Source: Sutcliffiella horikoshii (GTDB lineage: Bacteria; Bacillota; Bacilli; Bacillales; Bacillaceae_I). Taken from it: a stretch of 64,000 bases of DNA. Numbering within the stretch: the first letter of the stretch is position 1; the number at the start of each line of letters is the position of its first letter. Positions 52,705 through 62,108 of the stretch are shown in pieces. Under the pieces are notes generated by a model, which saw only the letters and a list, made by a program, of their open reading frames with translations, was not told where the DNA came from and ran no database searches. The stretch spans positions 3,018,001 through 3,082,000 of the forward strand of contig NZ_CP082918.1 in assembly GCF_019931755.1 (NCBI RefSeq). Direction: 5' to 3'. A program made the translations under genes and the position numbers.

Positions 52705-53451
52705 TTATGTATCCTCCCTTTTAAAATATTGCACGATTTCTTCTAGCAGACCGTCCATTGTGTACTCAGATGGACTGATTGCCACATTTATTCCCGCCTT
52801 TTCGGCAGCATTTCTTGTTATCGGACCAATGGTTGCTACCGGACCATCTGGCAGTCCGAATAGTTCCATAAAGTTATGTACGGTAGAAGGACTGGTAAAT
52901 GTGTATAGGTCAACCTTTCCCTCTTTTAACCATTTCCATTCGTTTTCTTCTGGTACTCGAATCACATTTTCATATACGACTATCTGCTTAACATTGTACC
53001 CTATTCTACTAAGTTCTTCACGCAAAAGGGGTCGTGCAAGATTGCCCTGAATGAGCAAGACAGAACTTATGGTTTCTTTTTCAAAACTCTCTATTAAATC
53101 TTCGGCTGAAAAACGTTTCGGTACTAGGTCCACTTTATAACCGAGCGACTCTAATGCTTGTTTTGTTTTTACTCCAACCACTGCAATCTTGTTTGGCAAG
53201 CGCCCTTGATAGACTTCAAAAAAGTACTTCACACCATTTACACTAGTGAACACAATCCACTCAAAGTCTTCTATGTAAGATTCAATATCAGCTGTGACCT
53301 TTTTAGTATCCGAAACATGCTGAAATTGAATAAGAGGGACTTCAAGCGAGGTCCCTCCGAGTGCTGCGATCTGCTTGGAAAAATACCTTGCCTGCTCTTT
53401 GCTTCTTGTAATAAGAATGCGTTTATCGGCTAAAGGCAAAGTACGATCCAT
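52705..53451 (-). CDS. hemD: Uroporphyrinogen-III synthase
   Basis: Closes hydroxymethylbilane with inversion of ring D. A 248-residue two-domain protein; this family is weakly conserved but shows [19 protein letters not shown] at the N-terminus and [15 protein letters not shown] and [15 protein letters not shown] in the second half. Overlaps hemC by one base. Position in hemAXCDBL settles the call. Confidence 0.93.
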   Translation of the reverse strand: MDRTLPLADKRILITRSKEQARYFSKQIAALGGTSLEVPLIQFQHVSDTKKVTADIESYIEDFEWIVFTSVNGVKYFFEVYQGRLPNKIAVVGVKTKQALESLGYKVDLVPKRFSAEDLIESFEKETISSVLLIQGNLARPLLREELSRIGYNVKQIVVYENVIRVPEENEWKWLKEGKVDLYTFTSPSTVHNFMELFGLPDGPVATIGPITRNAAEKAGINVAISPSEYTMDGLLEEIVQYFKREDT

Positions 53452-54383
53452 TACTGATTCAGCTCCTTTTTTACATCATCAATTAATTTCTTTCCGCCCT
53501 GCGCAGTAAGACTCTCCGCAGCTTCCAATCCAACCTTCACAGGATCTGTTCCTGTGATTCTCTCTTTATATAAAACAGAACCATCTGGAGCACCTACGAG
53601 AACCGTCAGGGTGGTGTTGTCATCCTGGCCAACAGATGCATATCCCGCAATCGGCACCTGGCATCCGCCTTCCATTTTATGAAGGAAAGCACGCTCGGCG
53701 ATTACCGCTTTTTGTGTAACAGAATCTGTGAAAAGTGCTAGAGTCTCTAGTAATTCTGCATCATCTTCACGGCATTCTATGGAAAGAGCCCCTTGTCCTA
53801 CAGCTGGCAAGCATAGATCTTCATCAAGGAATTCTGTCACAACATCTTTTGACCATCCCATTCGTGCAAGGCCTGCTGCTGCTAAAATAATGGCATCATA
53901 GTCTTCGTTTTGAAGCTTTGCAAGGCGTGTATCAATATTTCCGCGAATCCATTTGATCTCAAGATCAGGACGTTTTGCAAGTAGTTGTGCACCACGGCGC
54001 AGACTGCTTGTTCCGACAATGGAACCGCTCGGCAGATCAGCAAATTTCACATGGTCCTTAGAGATGAACGCATCGCGGTGATCTTCACGGAAAGGAATGC
54101 ATCCGATTGTCAACCCTTCCGGTAAAACTGCAGGCATATCTTTCATGCTGTGGACGGCCATGTCTATTTCTTTATCTAGCATTGCTTGTTCGATCTCTTT
54201 TACAAAAAGGCCTTTCCCTCCAACCTTTGATAAGGTTACATCAAGGATTTGGTCTCCCTTTGTTACGATTTCCTTTACTTCAAAATCGAAAGGCGCACCT
54301 AATGCCTTCAATTGATCGATGACCCAGTTCGTTTGGGTTAAAGCAAGCTTACTTCTTCTAGAACCTACAATTATTTTTCTCAT
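53451..54383 (-). CDS. hemC: Hydroxymethylbilane synthase
   Basis: Polymerises four porphobilinogens on a dipyrromethane cofactor. 310 residues; the cofactor-carrying cysteine is C241 ([14 protein letters not shown]). [26 protein letters not shown] and [11 protein letters not shown] are present. Confidence 0.97.
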   Translation of the reverse strand: MRKIIVGSRRSKLALTQTNWVIDQLKALGAPFDFEVKEIVTKGDQILDVTLSKVGGKGLFVKEIEQAMLDKEIDMAVHSMKDMPAVLPEGLTIGCIPFREDHRDAFISKDHVKFADLPSGSIVGTSSLRRGAQLLAKRPDLEIKWIRGNIDTRLAKLQNEDYDAIILAAAGLARMGWSKDVVTEFLDEDLCLPAVGQGALSIECREDDAELLETLALFTDSVTQKAVIAERAFLHKMEGGCQVPIAGYASVGQDDNTTLTVLVGAPDGSVLYKERITGTDPVKVGLEAAESLTAQGGKKLIDDVKKELNQ

Positions 54384-54421
54384 ATTTCCTCCTTACCCAA
54401 AGCCAATGGGATTCCTATATC

Positions 54422-55255
54422 CTATAAAATCCAAAAATGAAAATTTGATAATCTACCGAACAGGAAAAAGTTGATGAGGACGACTAGAAACGCAGCGATA
54501 TTCCAGCTCGCAATAGCCTTCCCGCTTATTCCTTTGGCAAGTCTTTGATAAAAATAATAACTGTATGCGGTAATGACAATGAAAGAGCCAATCACTTTCA
54601 TGTCATACCATTGAAATTCGGACAATTTTACAGACGCCCAAATGCTTCCTAAAATTAACGACAGCAATAGCATCGGTACTCCGATTACATTCAATACATA
54701 GGACATATGATCAAGTTTCGCCAAATCCTGAATGCGTAATAACCGCTTGCCCCACTTTTTCTCCTTCAACAGTCGATATTGAATGACATAAAGCAAGGAA
54801 AAAGCGAAAGAAAGGGAGAAGGCACCATAGGATAAGATTGCCATCGTAATATGTATGATAAGTAATTCAGATACCAACGCTTGTGCCACCACTTGTGATT
54901 CATGTTGAATCGGTGTGAATGTGTGCAGGGCCAATACAAGGAATCCTATCACATTTGTAAAAAATACAATAAAGTCCACCCGTAAAATTCTGTTAATGAC
55001 AAGCGAAAAGGTAATCAATACCCATGTATAGAAATACATTCCCTCATAAAGCGTCAATATTGGAAATCGTCCGGTATCAAGCATTCGTAAAAATAAGAAA
55101 ACCGTTTGCAATACCCATACAATTGCAAGTAACCAGAAGGCTGTTTTATTTGCCTTCTGGTTATGTTGAAGAAAATCAATAAAATATAAGAGCACGCTTA
55201 AGGCATATAGAAGAATCGTTAATTCGTACAGCCTTGCGATTGTCATCTCTAGCAT
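54422..55255 (-). CDS. hemX: HemX, CcsA-type membrane protein
   Basis: A 277-residue protein with eight predicted membrane segments of the cytochrome c assembly (CcsA/ResC) family. In B. subtilis HemX lowers the level of HemA protein. Segments such as LTILLYALSVLLYFIDFL, VLITFSLVINRILRV and LLIIHITMAILSYGAFSLSF are clear. Lies 15 bases after hemA. Confidence 0.93.
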   Translation of the reverse strand: MLEMTIARLYELTILLYALSVLLYFIDFLQHNQKANKTAFWLLAIVWVLQTVFLFLRMLDTGRFPILTLYEGMYFYTWVLITFSLVINRILRVDFIVFFTNVIGFLVLALHTFTPIQHESQVVAQALVSELLIIHITMAILSYGAFSLSFAFSLLYVIQYRLLKEKKWGKRLLRIQDLAKLDHMSYVLNVIGVPMLLLSLILGSIWASVKLSEFQWYDMKVIGSFIVITAYSYYFYQRLAKGISGKAIASWNIAAFLVVLINFFLFGRLSNFHFWIL

Positions 55256-55270
55256 AGTTAACAGCCTCTC

Positions 55271-56641
55271 TTACGACCTGTATGTCGCAGCTTGAGGAAG
55301 CGGAATTCCTACAGGAGCAGAAGAACTCTTCTCCTTTTTCACAGCATAGTACTGTGTTTGAACTTCTTGTTGAACCGCCTCTTCAATATTAAAGATTTTA
55401 GTGAACAGTTCTAGAGATTCTTTTGCGTCAGATTCTGCTGAAAGTTCTTTCGCTCGTAAAATCGGGTCACGCAGCATCTGATTGATGATGCTTTTCGTAT
55501 GTTTATTTAAGACCTTAATCTCACGTTCCGATAGATGAGGAAGTTTTCGTTGGATACTTTGCATCGTTTCGGATTGAATATCCAGCGCCTTTTGACGTAA
55601 TGCGGAAATGACCGGAACCACACCAAGTGTGTTCAACCAATGTTTAAATTCCACAATTTCCTCTTCTATGAACAGCTCAATCTCATCTGCCGCTTTTTTG
55701 CGTTCTGCTAAGTTGGCATTGACGATTCCCTCAAGATCATCAATATCGTATAAGAAGACGCTCTCTAGCTTATCCAATTCCGGGTCCAAATCACGTGGAA
55801 CCGCAATATCCACCATGAAGAGTGGACGCCCTTTTCTCATACGCTCGACATAGGTCATATCGTCTTTAGTTAGAACATAGTCTTTGGCACCGGTAGAAGA
55901 GATAAGAATATCCGCTTCTACCAACGCACAGGAAAGCTCCTGCATGGACTTTGCCTGGCCTGCGAAACGATTCGCCAGGTTTGTTGCTTTTTCTAAGGTA
56001 CGGTTAATGACCGTAACCTTTTCTACCCCGTTGCTGTGAAGATTCTGGACGGCGAGTTCTCCCATTTTCCCTGCGCCTAAAATTAATACATGCTTGTTCT
56101 TTAAATCCCCGAAAATCTTTTTAGCAAGCTCCACTGCTGCATAGCTGACAGAAACCGCATTGGATCCGATATCTGTTTCGGAATGCGCACGTTTAGCTAA
56201 AGTGATAGCTTGTTTAAATAATTGATTAAAAATGGTTCCGACCGTTTTATGTTCTTGTGCGGCAAGAAAACTTGTACGGATCTGACCAAGGATTTGCGTT
56301 TCCCCAAGCACCATGGAATCCAATCCACAGGACACCCGGTACAAATGCTCGATTGCCCCGTCATGTTCGTATATGTTCAAGTAAGGAGAAAACTCTTCCT
56401 TGTCCAGACCGAACCAGTCTGCAAGGAAAGCTTTAATATAATAACGTCCAGTATGCAACTGATCGACTACTGCATAGACTTCCGTTCGGTTGCAGGTAGA
56501 AACAATGATGTTTTCCAAGATGGACTTTTGGTCCTTCAGAGCTACCATTGCTTTATTCAGATCAGCTGGATTAAATGTCAATTTTTCACGTATTTCAACA
56601 GGGGCCGTTTTATAATTAACACCGACTACTATGATATGCAC
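55271..56641 (-). CDS. hemA: Glutamyl-tRNA reductase
   Basis: First and rate-limiting step of heme synthesis. 456 residues: catalytic cysteine C50 ([14 protein letters not shown]), NADPH-binding [12 protein letters not shown] and the C-terminal dimerisation domain. The start was set at GTG 56641 ([14 protein letters not shown]), which matches family length and follows GGGGGTG, though spacing is long; a start 11 codons upstream is less likely. First gene of the hem operon. Confidence 0.95.
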   Translation of the reverse strand: MHIIVVGVNYKTAPVEIREKLTFNPADLNKAMVALKDQKSILENIIVSTCNRTEVYAVVDQLHTGRYYIKAFLADWFGLDKEEFSPYLNIYEHDGAIEHLYRVSCGLDSMVLGETQILGQIRTSFLAAQEHKTVGTIFNQLFKQAITLAKRAHSETDIGSNAVSVSYAAVELAKKIFGDLKNKHVLILGAGKMGELAVQNLHSNGVEKVTVINRTLEKATNLANRFAGQAKSMQELSCALVEADILISSTGAKDYVLTKDDMTYVERMRKGRPLFMVDIAVPRDLDPELDKLESVFLYDIDDLEGIVNANLAERKKAADEIELFIEEEIVEFKHWLNTLGVVPVISALRQKALDIQSETMQSIQRKLPHLSEREIKVLNKHTKSIINQMLRDPILRAKELSAESDAKESLELFTKIFNIEEAVQQEVQTQYYAVKKEKSSSAPVGIPLPQAATYRS

Positions 56642-56682
56642 TTGTTCGTACACCCCCACAAAAAATAATATCATCTACTAAA

Positions 56683-56698
56683 ATTATAACATGACTAA
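56683..56698 (-). promoter_or_regulatory. Extended -10 promoter of hemA
   Basis: TGTTATAAT on the minus strand (TATAAT at 56683-56688) is a perfect extended -10, about 40 bases before the hemA start. The -35 region (AAAGTA) is poor. Extended -10 may compensate. Confidence 0.55.
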
Positions 56699-56828
56699 TG
56701 CTAGATACTTTTGTTAAAATGTGAACAAATAGTTTCCAATTAAGTAATTAGGATACAAGAAAATACACCGTTTTCATTGTTTCTCTTAGTTATATATTAC
56801 AAACATTACAATTCTTTTATTCACCAAC

Positions 56829-56858
56829 TTGTACATTAACAGAATTTCATTGTAGAAT
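56829..56858 (+). promoter_or_regulatory. SigA promoter of the membrane gene at 56892
   Basis: -35 TTGTAC (56829-56834), 18-base spacer, -10 TAGAAT (56853-56858), followed by AAGGAGG and the ATG at 56892. Confidence 0.55.
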
Positions 56859-56891
56859 CAAGGTTTCAGCCTCAATCTCAAGGAGGAAAAT

Positions 56892-57374
56892 ATGAAGAAA
56901 AATAGCTTTCTACCTGGTTTGCTTTTATTATTTTTTGGTGCATATTTCCTGTTACAACAATTAAACATTGTGTTGTGGGAAGGGATGCTGCACTGGTCCA
57001 CTATTCTTGTTATTACAGGAATTGCACTTTTATTACAAGCTTATAAACAGAGTGATTATCCTAATATACTTCCTGGGTTTGTACTATTAGGAATTGGGTT
57101 GCATTTTCAGCTTAAAGATAAGGTAGATGTTTGGCCTGATCATTTTGCGGTTATCATTTTGATTATTGGTGTTGGCTTTATTCTCCGTTCGCAGAAAACG
57201 AAGGGCGGGATGTTTGAAGGAGTTCTGTTATGTATTCTTGCCAGTTTCTTTCTTTTCTACGATACGTTTATGGAGATGTTGGGTGTGGTAGAGACTGGTG
57301 TTGCTAGTTTACATACTTTTTGGCCGGTTTTGTTGATTTTGATTGGTGCGTTTTTTGTCTTTAAGAAGAAATAA
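56892..57374 (+). CDS. LiaF-type transmembrane-domain protein (YsxD-like)
   Basis: A 160-residue polytopic protein with about six short membrane segments in a LiaI/LiaF-like (DUF5668-type) repeat: FLPGLLLLFFGAYFLLQQL, ILVITGIALLLQAY, LPGFVLLGIGLHFQL and FWPVLLILIGAFFVFKKK. B. subtilis has the membrane protein gene ysxD between hemA and ysxC; position fits, but identity was not verified. Followed by a strong terminator. Confidence 0.75.
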   Translation: MKKNSFLPGLLLLFFGAYFLLQQLNIVLWEGMLHWSTILVITGIALLLQAYKQSDYPNILPGFVLLGIGLHFQLKDKVDVWPDHFAVIILIIGVGFILRSQKTKGGMFEGVLLCILASFFLFYDTFMEMLGVVETGVASLHTFWPVLLILIGAFFVFKKK

Positions 57375-57378
57375 GAGA

Positions 57379-57427
57379 AGACCTACAAGCAATGGAGTGT
57401 TATTCCGTTGTTGTAGGTCTTTTTTGT
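57379..57427 (+). terminator. Terminator after the gene at 56892
   Basis: Perfect 10-bp stem AGACCTACAA / TTGTAGGTCT, with further pairing inside, followed by T6. Confidence 0.9.
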
Positions 57428-57484
57428 TGAATTGTTGTTTCGACACCGCTGTTGATTTCCGCAAACGGCAAGTTCCTTTTGTAC

Positions 57485-57620
57485 TCCCTGTTTCCTTTCG
57501 TTCCAGGTGTTCGCTTTCCGCGGGACGGTGCTTGAGCCTCCTCACTGAGTTGCGGGGTCTCAAGCTACCGTTATCCCCCGCAGGAGTCTCACACCTTGCA
57601 CTCCAGGAAACAGGGGAAAT
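57485..57620. repeat. Long-hairpin intergenic repeat, copy 3
   Basis: About 136 bp, nearly the same as 31507-31640: GCTTTCCGCGGGACGG, TTGAGCCTCCTCAC, TTATCCCCCGCAGGAGTC, with complementary ends CCCTGTTTCC / GGAAACAGGG. It lies just downstream of the ABC transporter operon and could fold and end its transcript. Confidence 0.87.
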
Positions 57621-57645
57621 CTACTTCACCCAATTGTTTTTGTAG

Positions 57646-58377
57646 TTACAGAACAGCCTCCAAGAAGTCTCTTGTTCGTTGGTTTTTTGGGTTGTTGAAG
57701 AGGTCCTGTGGGGGGCCTTCTTCGACGATTTTGCCGTCGTGCATGTAGATAACACGGTCGGCGACTTCTTGTGCGAATCCCATTTCGTGGGTGACGACGA
57801 CCATGGTCATGCCTTCTTCGGCAAGTTCTTTCATGGTTTTAAGAACCTCTCCTACCAGTTCAGGGTCAAGGGCGGATGTTGGTTCGTCAAAGAGCATTAC
57901 ATCCGGTCTCATGGCAAGGGCACGGGCGATTGCCACACGCTGCTTTTGTCCGCCTGAGAGCTTTTCGGGATATACATTCTCTTTGTCTGACAAACCTACT
58001 TTTGCCAAAAGGTCAGATGCAATTTTCCTGGCTTCCTCTTTTTTTAACTTTTCGACCTGGACAGGAGCTTCCATAACATTCTCCAAAACTGTTTTGTGAG
58101 GAAAAAGATGAAAATGCTGAAACACCATACCGACTTTTTGACGGACTTTATTTAAATTGTCCTTTTCTACATCCACTTCCTTACCATCTATGACCACTGT
58201 GCCACTATCCTTCATCTCAAGAAAGTTCAAGCAGCGGAGGATAGTACTTTTACCTGATCCGCTGGCACCAATCAGGCAGACAACTTCTTTATTCTTTACC
58301 GTCAAGGAAATATCTTTTAAAACATGTAGGTCTCCGAACGATTTATTTAAGTTTACGACTTCAATTTTATTACTCAT
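57646..58377 (-). CDS. Polar amino acid ABC transporter ATPase
   Basis: A 243-residue GlnQ-family ATPase: Walker [10 protein letters not shown], signature [15 protein letters not shown], Walker [14 protein letters not shown] and the switch histidine VVTHEMGFA. It energises import through the permease encoded 11 bases upstream. Substrate is probably a polar or basic amino acid. Confidence 0.95.
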   Translation of the reverse strand: MSNKIEVVNLNKSFGDLHVLKDISLTVKNKEVVCLIGASGSGKSTILRCLNFLEMKDSGTVVIDGKEVDVEKDNLNKVRQKVGMVFQHFHLFPHKTVLENVMEAPVQVEKLKKEEARKIASDLLAKVGLSDKENVYPEKLSGGQKQRVAIARALAMRPDVMLFDEPTSALDPELVGEVLKTMKELAEEGMTMVVVTHEMGFAQEVADRVIYMHDGKIVEEGPPQDLFNNPKNQRTRDFLEAVL

Positions 58378-58388
58378 TACCCTACCTC

Positions 58389-59051
58389 CTATCTATCACT
58401 TACTGAGAATTTTCTTTCCAACAGATTAACAAAGATTCCAATCAACCCTACAAGGAATAAGTAGTAAACAGAAACTACCAACAGATAAGTCATATAGTCA
58501 AAGCTGTTAGCACCTTGTGTTTGCGCTACATTGAACAGTTCGTAGAAGCCGATGAATGCTGCTAAGGATGAATCCTTTAAACAGATGATAAATTGATTTC
58601 CAAGTGGCGGTAGTGCCCTTCTGAAAGCCTGTGGTAAAATAATTCTTCTCATCGCCAGATTGCGGGTCATACCCAAAGATCGTCCGGCTTCCATTTGTCC
58701 TTTGTCAATCGATTGAATGGTTCCCCTGAAAATCTCGGCAATATAGGCCCCATTATGGAAGGCCAGAGCCAATGTGACGGACCAGAATGCAGTGATTCCC
58801 ATCTGCACCAATCCATAGTAGAAAACAAAGATTTGAACAATTAACGGAGTTCCACGTACAAGATATATGTAAGTATTGGCGATCCATTCAAGTACTTTAA
58901 TCTTGGATATTTTAAGAAAGGCGAAAAATAACCCGACAAAAAGTGCAATAACAATTGAAATGGCTGTAATTTGAAGGGTTTTCAGCATCCCTCTTAAAAA
59001 CATATCGTATGTACTGAAGAAAACATCAATAAAATGTGCTAAACTGGGCAT
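58389..59051 (-). CDS. Amino acid ABC transporter permease
   Basis: A 220-residue HisM/GlnP-type permease with the EAA loop region ([20 protein letters not shown]) that contacts the ATPase and about five membrane segments. The start was placed at ATG 59051 ([11 protein letters not shown]), giving the usual family length; the open frame upstream covers a hairpin and is not coding. Confidence 0.92.
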   Translation of the reverse strand: MPSLAHFIDVFFSTYDMFLRGMLKTLQITAISIVIALFVGLFFAFLKISKIKVLEWIANTYIYLVRGTPLIVQIFVFYYGLVQMGITAFWSVTLALAFHNGAYIAEIFRGTIQSIDKGQMEAGRSLGMTRNLAMRRIILPQAFRRALPPLGNQFIICLKDSSLAAFIGFYELFNVAQTQGANSFDYMTYLLVVSVYYLFLVGLIGIFVNLLERKFSVSDR

Positions 59052-59107
59052 ACTTTGCTTCACTCCTTTATTCTGTTGTGTGATAAGTGATGGTTCAAGC
59101 TGATAAA

Positions 59108-59137
59108 AAATGTGTGGTGAATGAACACCACACATTT
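59108..59137 (-). terminator. Hairpin between binding-protein gene and permease gene
   Basis: Perfect 12-bp stem AAATGTGTGGTG / CACCACACATTT with a 6-base loop and T6 on the minus strand. Inside the operon it would act as a partial terminator or mRNA stabiliser, letting the binding protein be made in excess. Confidence 0.75.
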
Positions 59138-59170
59138 CAGAGACAGGATTATTTATTCACTGATCTGCTA

Positions 59171-59950
59171 TTACTCACCCGGGTCTGAAGTAATGTCTTC
59201 ACCAAAGTACTTTTCACTTATCTCTTTTAGTTTTCCGTTTTCACGTAATGTTTCAAGCGCTTCATTAATAGCTTCCAATAAGGCTTCATTACCTTTTGCT
59301 ACTGCTACAGCCTGTTCACTGCGATCCAATAGTTCGCGAGCTTCCAGTTCCATTCCGGATCCGATTGCTTCACGACCGGTAACAAAATCCGTTACCACTG
59401 CATCATGACGGCCATTGTTAAGTGCCTCTAATGCAACAACATCGCTATCATAGTTTACGATATTATCAGATACACCCTCCACTAAATCTGCATAAGTGGA
59501 GCCTCTGGAAACGGCGATTTCCATTCCCTCTAGGTCATCCATGGTTTGGATGTCGCTGTCAGGACGCACGAAAATCTGAGCGCCAGAATAATAGTACGGT
59601 GTGGAGAAGTCCACTTCTTTTAATCTTTCTTCCGTAATCGTATGACTCGCAACCGCAGCATCAAAGCGGCCATTCTTTACTCCTTCAACAATACTCGCAA
59701 AAGTGTACTTTTCCTGCTCTGGTTCCAACCCAAGCTCAGCTGCAATAGCTTCCCCGACCTCGATATCAAAACCGGTCATATTTCCGGAACCGTCTGTAAC
59801 ACTAAATGGCGCAAATTCTCCTGAAGAAGCAAATGTAAACTTGTCTTCCTTTACTAATTCGTACCCTTCACTTGTTGTCGTTTTACCACCGCATGCTGCA
59901 AGAATGGTAGACAACAAAAATAACGTGACTAACAATACCCTTTTTTTCAA
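59171..59950 (-). CDS. Amino acid ABC transporter substrate-binding lipoprotein
   Basis: A 259-residue SBP_bac_3 family lipoprotein: lipobox LAAC with the lipid-modified cysteine at C20, then FTFASSGEFAPFSVTD, MTGFDIEVGEAIAAELG and RFDAAVASHTIT. The start is TTG at 59950 after GGGGG. First gene of a three-gene import operon. Confidence 0.93.
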   Translation of the reverse strand: MKKRVLLVTLFLLSTILAACGGKTTTSEGYELVKEDKFTFASSGEFAPFSVTDGSGNMTGFDIEVGEAIAAELGLEPEQEKYTFASIVEGVKNGRFDAAVASHTITEERLKEVDFSTPYYYSGAQIFVRPDSDIQTMDDLEGMEIAVSRGSTYADLVEGVSDNIVNYDSDVVALEALNNGRHDAVVTDFVTGREAIGSGMELEARELLDRSEQAVAVAKGNEALLEAINEALETLRENGKLKEISEKYFGEDITSDPGE

Positions 59951-60193
59951 TTTCCAAAATCCCCCTTAGTGTCCATTTTTTCGTCTCCCTTTTATGTTAA
60001 CAATTACGGAAAACTACCACAAATAAGCTTAAATTTCATATTTGTTAATAATTCTGTAAATTCCAACTTCAGAAGACCTGGCTACCTATGTACCGTATGT
60101 ATGCTCGGAATTGCTCCTTGTACATCCTATTCCCTAATGTTTCAATCTAATAAACATATTTTTCGAAATTTTTCTTACTTTTTTAAAAACAAA

Positions 60194-60242
60194 AAAATAG
60201 ATTCCATAGCCTTTATCTCATGTAAGCTATGAAATCTATTTT
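60194..60242 (-). terminator. Terminator after the AlaX-type gene
   Basis: A 17-bp stem with one mismatch (AAAATAGATTCCATAGC / GCTATGAAATCTATTTT) followed on the minus strand by TTTTTGTTTTT. The remaining gap 59951-60193 shows no gene. Confidence 0.85.
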
Positions 60243-60247
60243 AATCT

Positions 60248-61450
60248 TTAAACGTTTGATATAATTCTCGAAATTTCTTCTATCAATTTGTCCCCTGTGA
60301 CTGTTGTTTCTCCCCCGCCTTGGACGAAGTTTTCCCTGCCGCCTCCCTTTCCATTTATGAAAGCAAAGACTTCTTTGGCGATAGACTTCATGTTCATATT
60401 AGATTTGCTTCCTCTAGCTCCAACAAATTGCAGCTTGCCTGCATTTTCAGCTACAAGAAACACGTTGATGTCATCTCTAGCAGAAACTAATTTCCGTGCG
60501 ATACTTTGGAGTTCTGCCATTTCCTTATTTTGAAACACAGACTTTAATATTGTCCGACCTGAAATTACTTCCGTTTTGGAAAAAAGAGCAGCTGCCTCGT
60601 ATTCCAGAAGCCTTTCTTTCATCTCTTTTAGTTCTTTTGCCTGTTCTTTACTTTGCCCCAACATTCTTGTGACTGCTTCTGCCATACCATTTTGAGGAGC
60701 ATTCAATAATGAAGATAACTCTAGAACTACCTGCTGTTTCTCATGGAGTTGCTTCAACACACGATTTCCTGCAACAAAGGATACACGGATCATGTCCTTT
60801 TGTTTTTCTAATGAAAGAACTTTAAGAGAAGCTACTCCGCCTGTTGAATGAGGGTGTGTTCCTCCACAACCGTTGTAGTCAAATTCCGGTATGATGACAA
60901 TTCGGATATTTTCAGAAACGGATAGCTCTTTTCTTAGCCGGTAATTCAATAGCTCATCCTGTGTGACCCATTTGCACTCTATCTTACGGTTCTCAAGGAT
61001 AATTCTATTAACGAGTGTTTCAGCCTCCAGAACTTCTTGTTCCGTTAACTCATTAATATCGAGGTCAATGGTGGACACTTCTTTGCCCAGGTGAAAGCTT
61101 TTGGTTTTGTATGAAAATAGTTCTTCAAAAGCAGCAGATAATAGGTGCTGTCCTGCATGCTGCTGCATATGGTCATATCGTCTTTCCCAATCGATATTTC
61201 CCTTAACATCCTTTGTTATTTGTGGAAGTGGGTGCTCCATGTAATGCCTGATTTCCCCTTTGATCTCTTGTACCTCGATGACTTTATTGTCATTCAGTGT
61301 TCCTGTGTCATATGGCTGCCCGCCGCCTTCTGGGTAAAATGCGGTCTGTTGGAGTATGGCATACCATTTTCCGGATTCGTCTTGTGATTGTTCTATTAAT
61401 GTGGTGGTGAATGTCTGTATGTAAGGGTCTTGATAAAATAACTTTTCCAT
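60248..61450 (-). CDS. AlaX-L type alanyl-tRNA editing protein
   Basis: A free-standing homologue of the AlaRS editing domain that removes serine (or glycine) mischarged on tRNA-Ala. 400 residues: N-terminal beta-barrel (YPEGGGQPYDTG), zinc ligands H98 and H102 (QQHAGQHLLSAA), C195 and H199 (NGCGGTHPHSTG), and a C-terminal DHHA1 domain (GGGRENFVQGGG). The start at ATG 61450 follows AGGAG by 8 bases. Not part of the usual Bacillus order here. Confidence 0.9.
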   Translation of the reverse strand: MEKLFYQDPYIQTFTTTLIEQSQDESGKWYAILQQTAFYPEGGGQPYDTGTLNDNKVIEVQEIKGEIRHYMEHPLPQITKDVKGNIDWERRYDHMQQHAGQHLLSAAFEELFSYKTKSFHLGKEVSTIDLDINELTEQEVLEAETLVNRIILENRKIECKWVTQDELLNYRLRKELSVSENIRIVIIPEFDYNGCGGTHPHSTGGVASLKVLSLEKQKDMIRVSFVAGNRVLKQLHEKQQVVLELSSLLNAPQNGMAEAVTRMLGQSKEQAKELKEMKERLLEYEAAALFSKTEVISGRTILKSVFQNKEMAELQSIARKLVSARDDINVFLVAENAGKLQFVGARGSKSNMNMKSIAKEVFAFINGKGGGRENFVQGGGETTVTGDKLIEEISRIISNV

Positions 61451-61474
61451 CAATATCACTCCTGGCTTTAAACC

Positions 61475-61522
61475 AAAAAACTGCGTTCAGAGTAGTTTTT
61501 ACTCTGATGCGCAGTTTCGGTT
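61475..61522 (-). terminator. Terminator after ysxC
   Basis: Stem AAACTGCG / CGCAGTTT with an inner AGAGTA / TACTCT stem and T-rich tail on the minus strand; ends the lonA-ysxC transcript. Confidence 0.85.
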
Positions 61523-61523
61523 T

Positions 61524-62108
61524 TTACTTCATTCTTTTTTGCAACATACCCCAGACTTCATCTTTGCCTTGTCCGGTTTCGGAAGAGAAGAGGATTAGTT
61601 CGTCCCCTTTTTCCATTCCGAGGGTTTCTTTTATTACTTTTAAGTGCTTTTGCCATTTCCCTTTAGGGATTTTATCCGCTTTCGTCGCAATGACGACAAC
61701 TGGAAGCTCATAGTGCTTCAAGTATTCGTACATCGTGACATCATCCTTGGATGGGGGATGGCGAAGGTCCACTATTTGCAGGACTGCACGTAGCTGTTCT
61801 CTGCTTGTTAAATAGGTTTCCATCATTCTGCCCCATGCATCTCGCTCGGATTTTGGTACTTTAGCGAATCCGTAACCAGGTACATCAACGAAATGCAGCA
61901 TTTCATTGATCAGATAAAAGTTCAATGTCTGCGTTTTTCCTGGTTTGGAGGATGTTCTCGCAAGGTTTTTACGGTTGATCATCTTATTGATAAAAGATGA
62001 TTTTCCTACATTGGAACGGCCCGCCAAGGCGAATTCCGGTAAAAGTTCACTTGGGTATTGCTCTGGTTTAACGGCACTTATTACTATTTCTGCTTGTGTT
62101 ACTTTCAT
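61524..62108 (-). CDS. ysxC: Ribosome biogenesis GTPase YsxC (EngB)
   Basis: An essential 194-residue GTPase needed for 50S subunit assembly. P-loop GRSNVGKS is at 30-37, DVPGYGFAK is the G3 region and ATKADKIPK the G4 region. Overlaps lonA by 4 bases, so translationally coupled. Confidence 0.96.
   Translation of the reverse strand: MKVTQAEIVISAVKPEQYPSELLPEFALAGRSNVGKSSFINKMINRKNLARTSSKPGKTQTLNFYLINEMLHFVDVPGYGFAKVPKSERDAWGRMMETYLTSREQLRAVLQIVDLRHPPSKDDVTMYEYLKHYELPVVVIATKADKIPKGKWQKHLKVIKETLGMEKGDELILFSSETGQGKDEVWGMLQKRMK

Noticed and set aside
56675-56700. Per box (PerR site) at the hemA promoter
   Set aside because: Only the left half TTATAAT matches; the right half fits 3 of 7 positions, so the promoter alone explains it.
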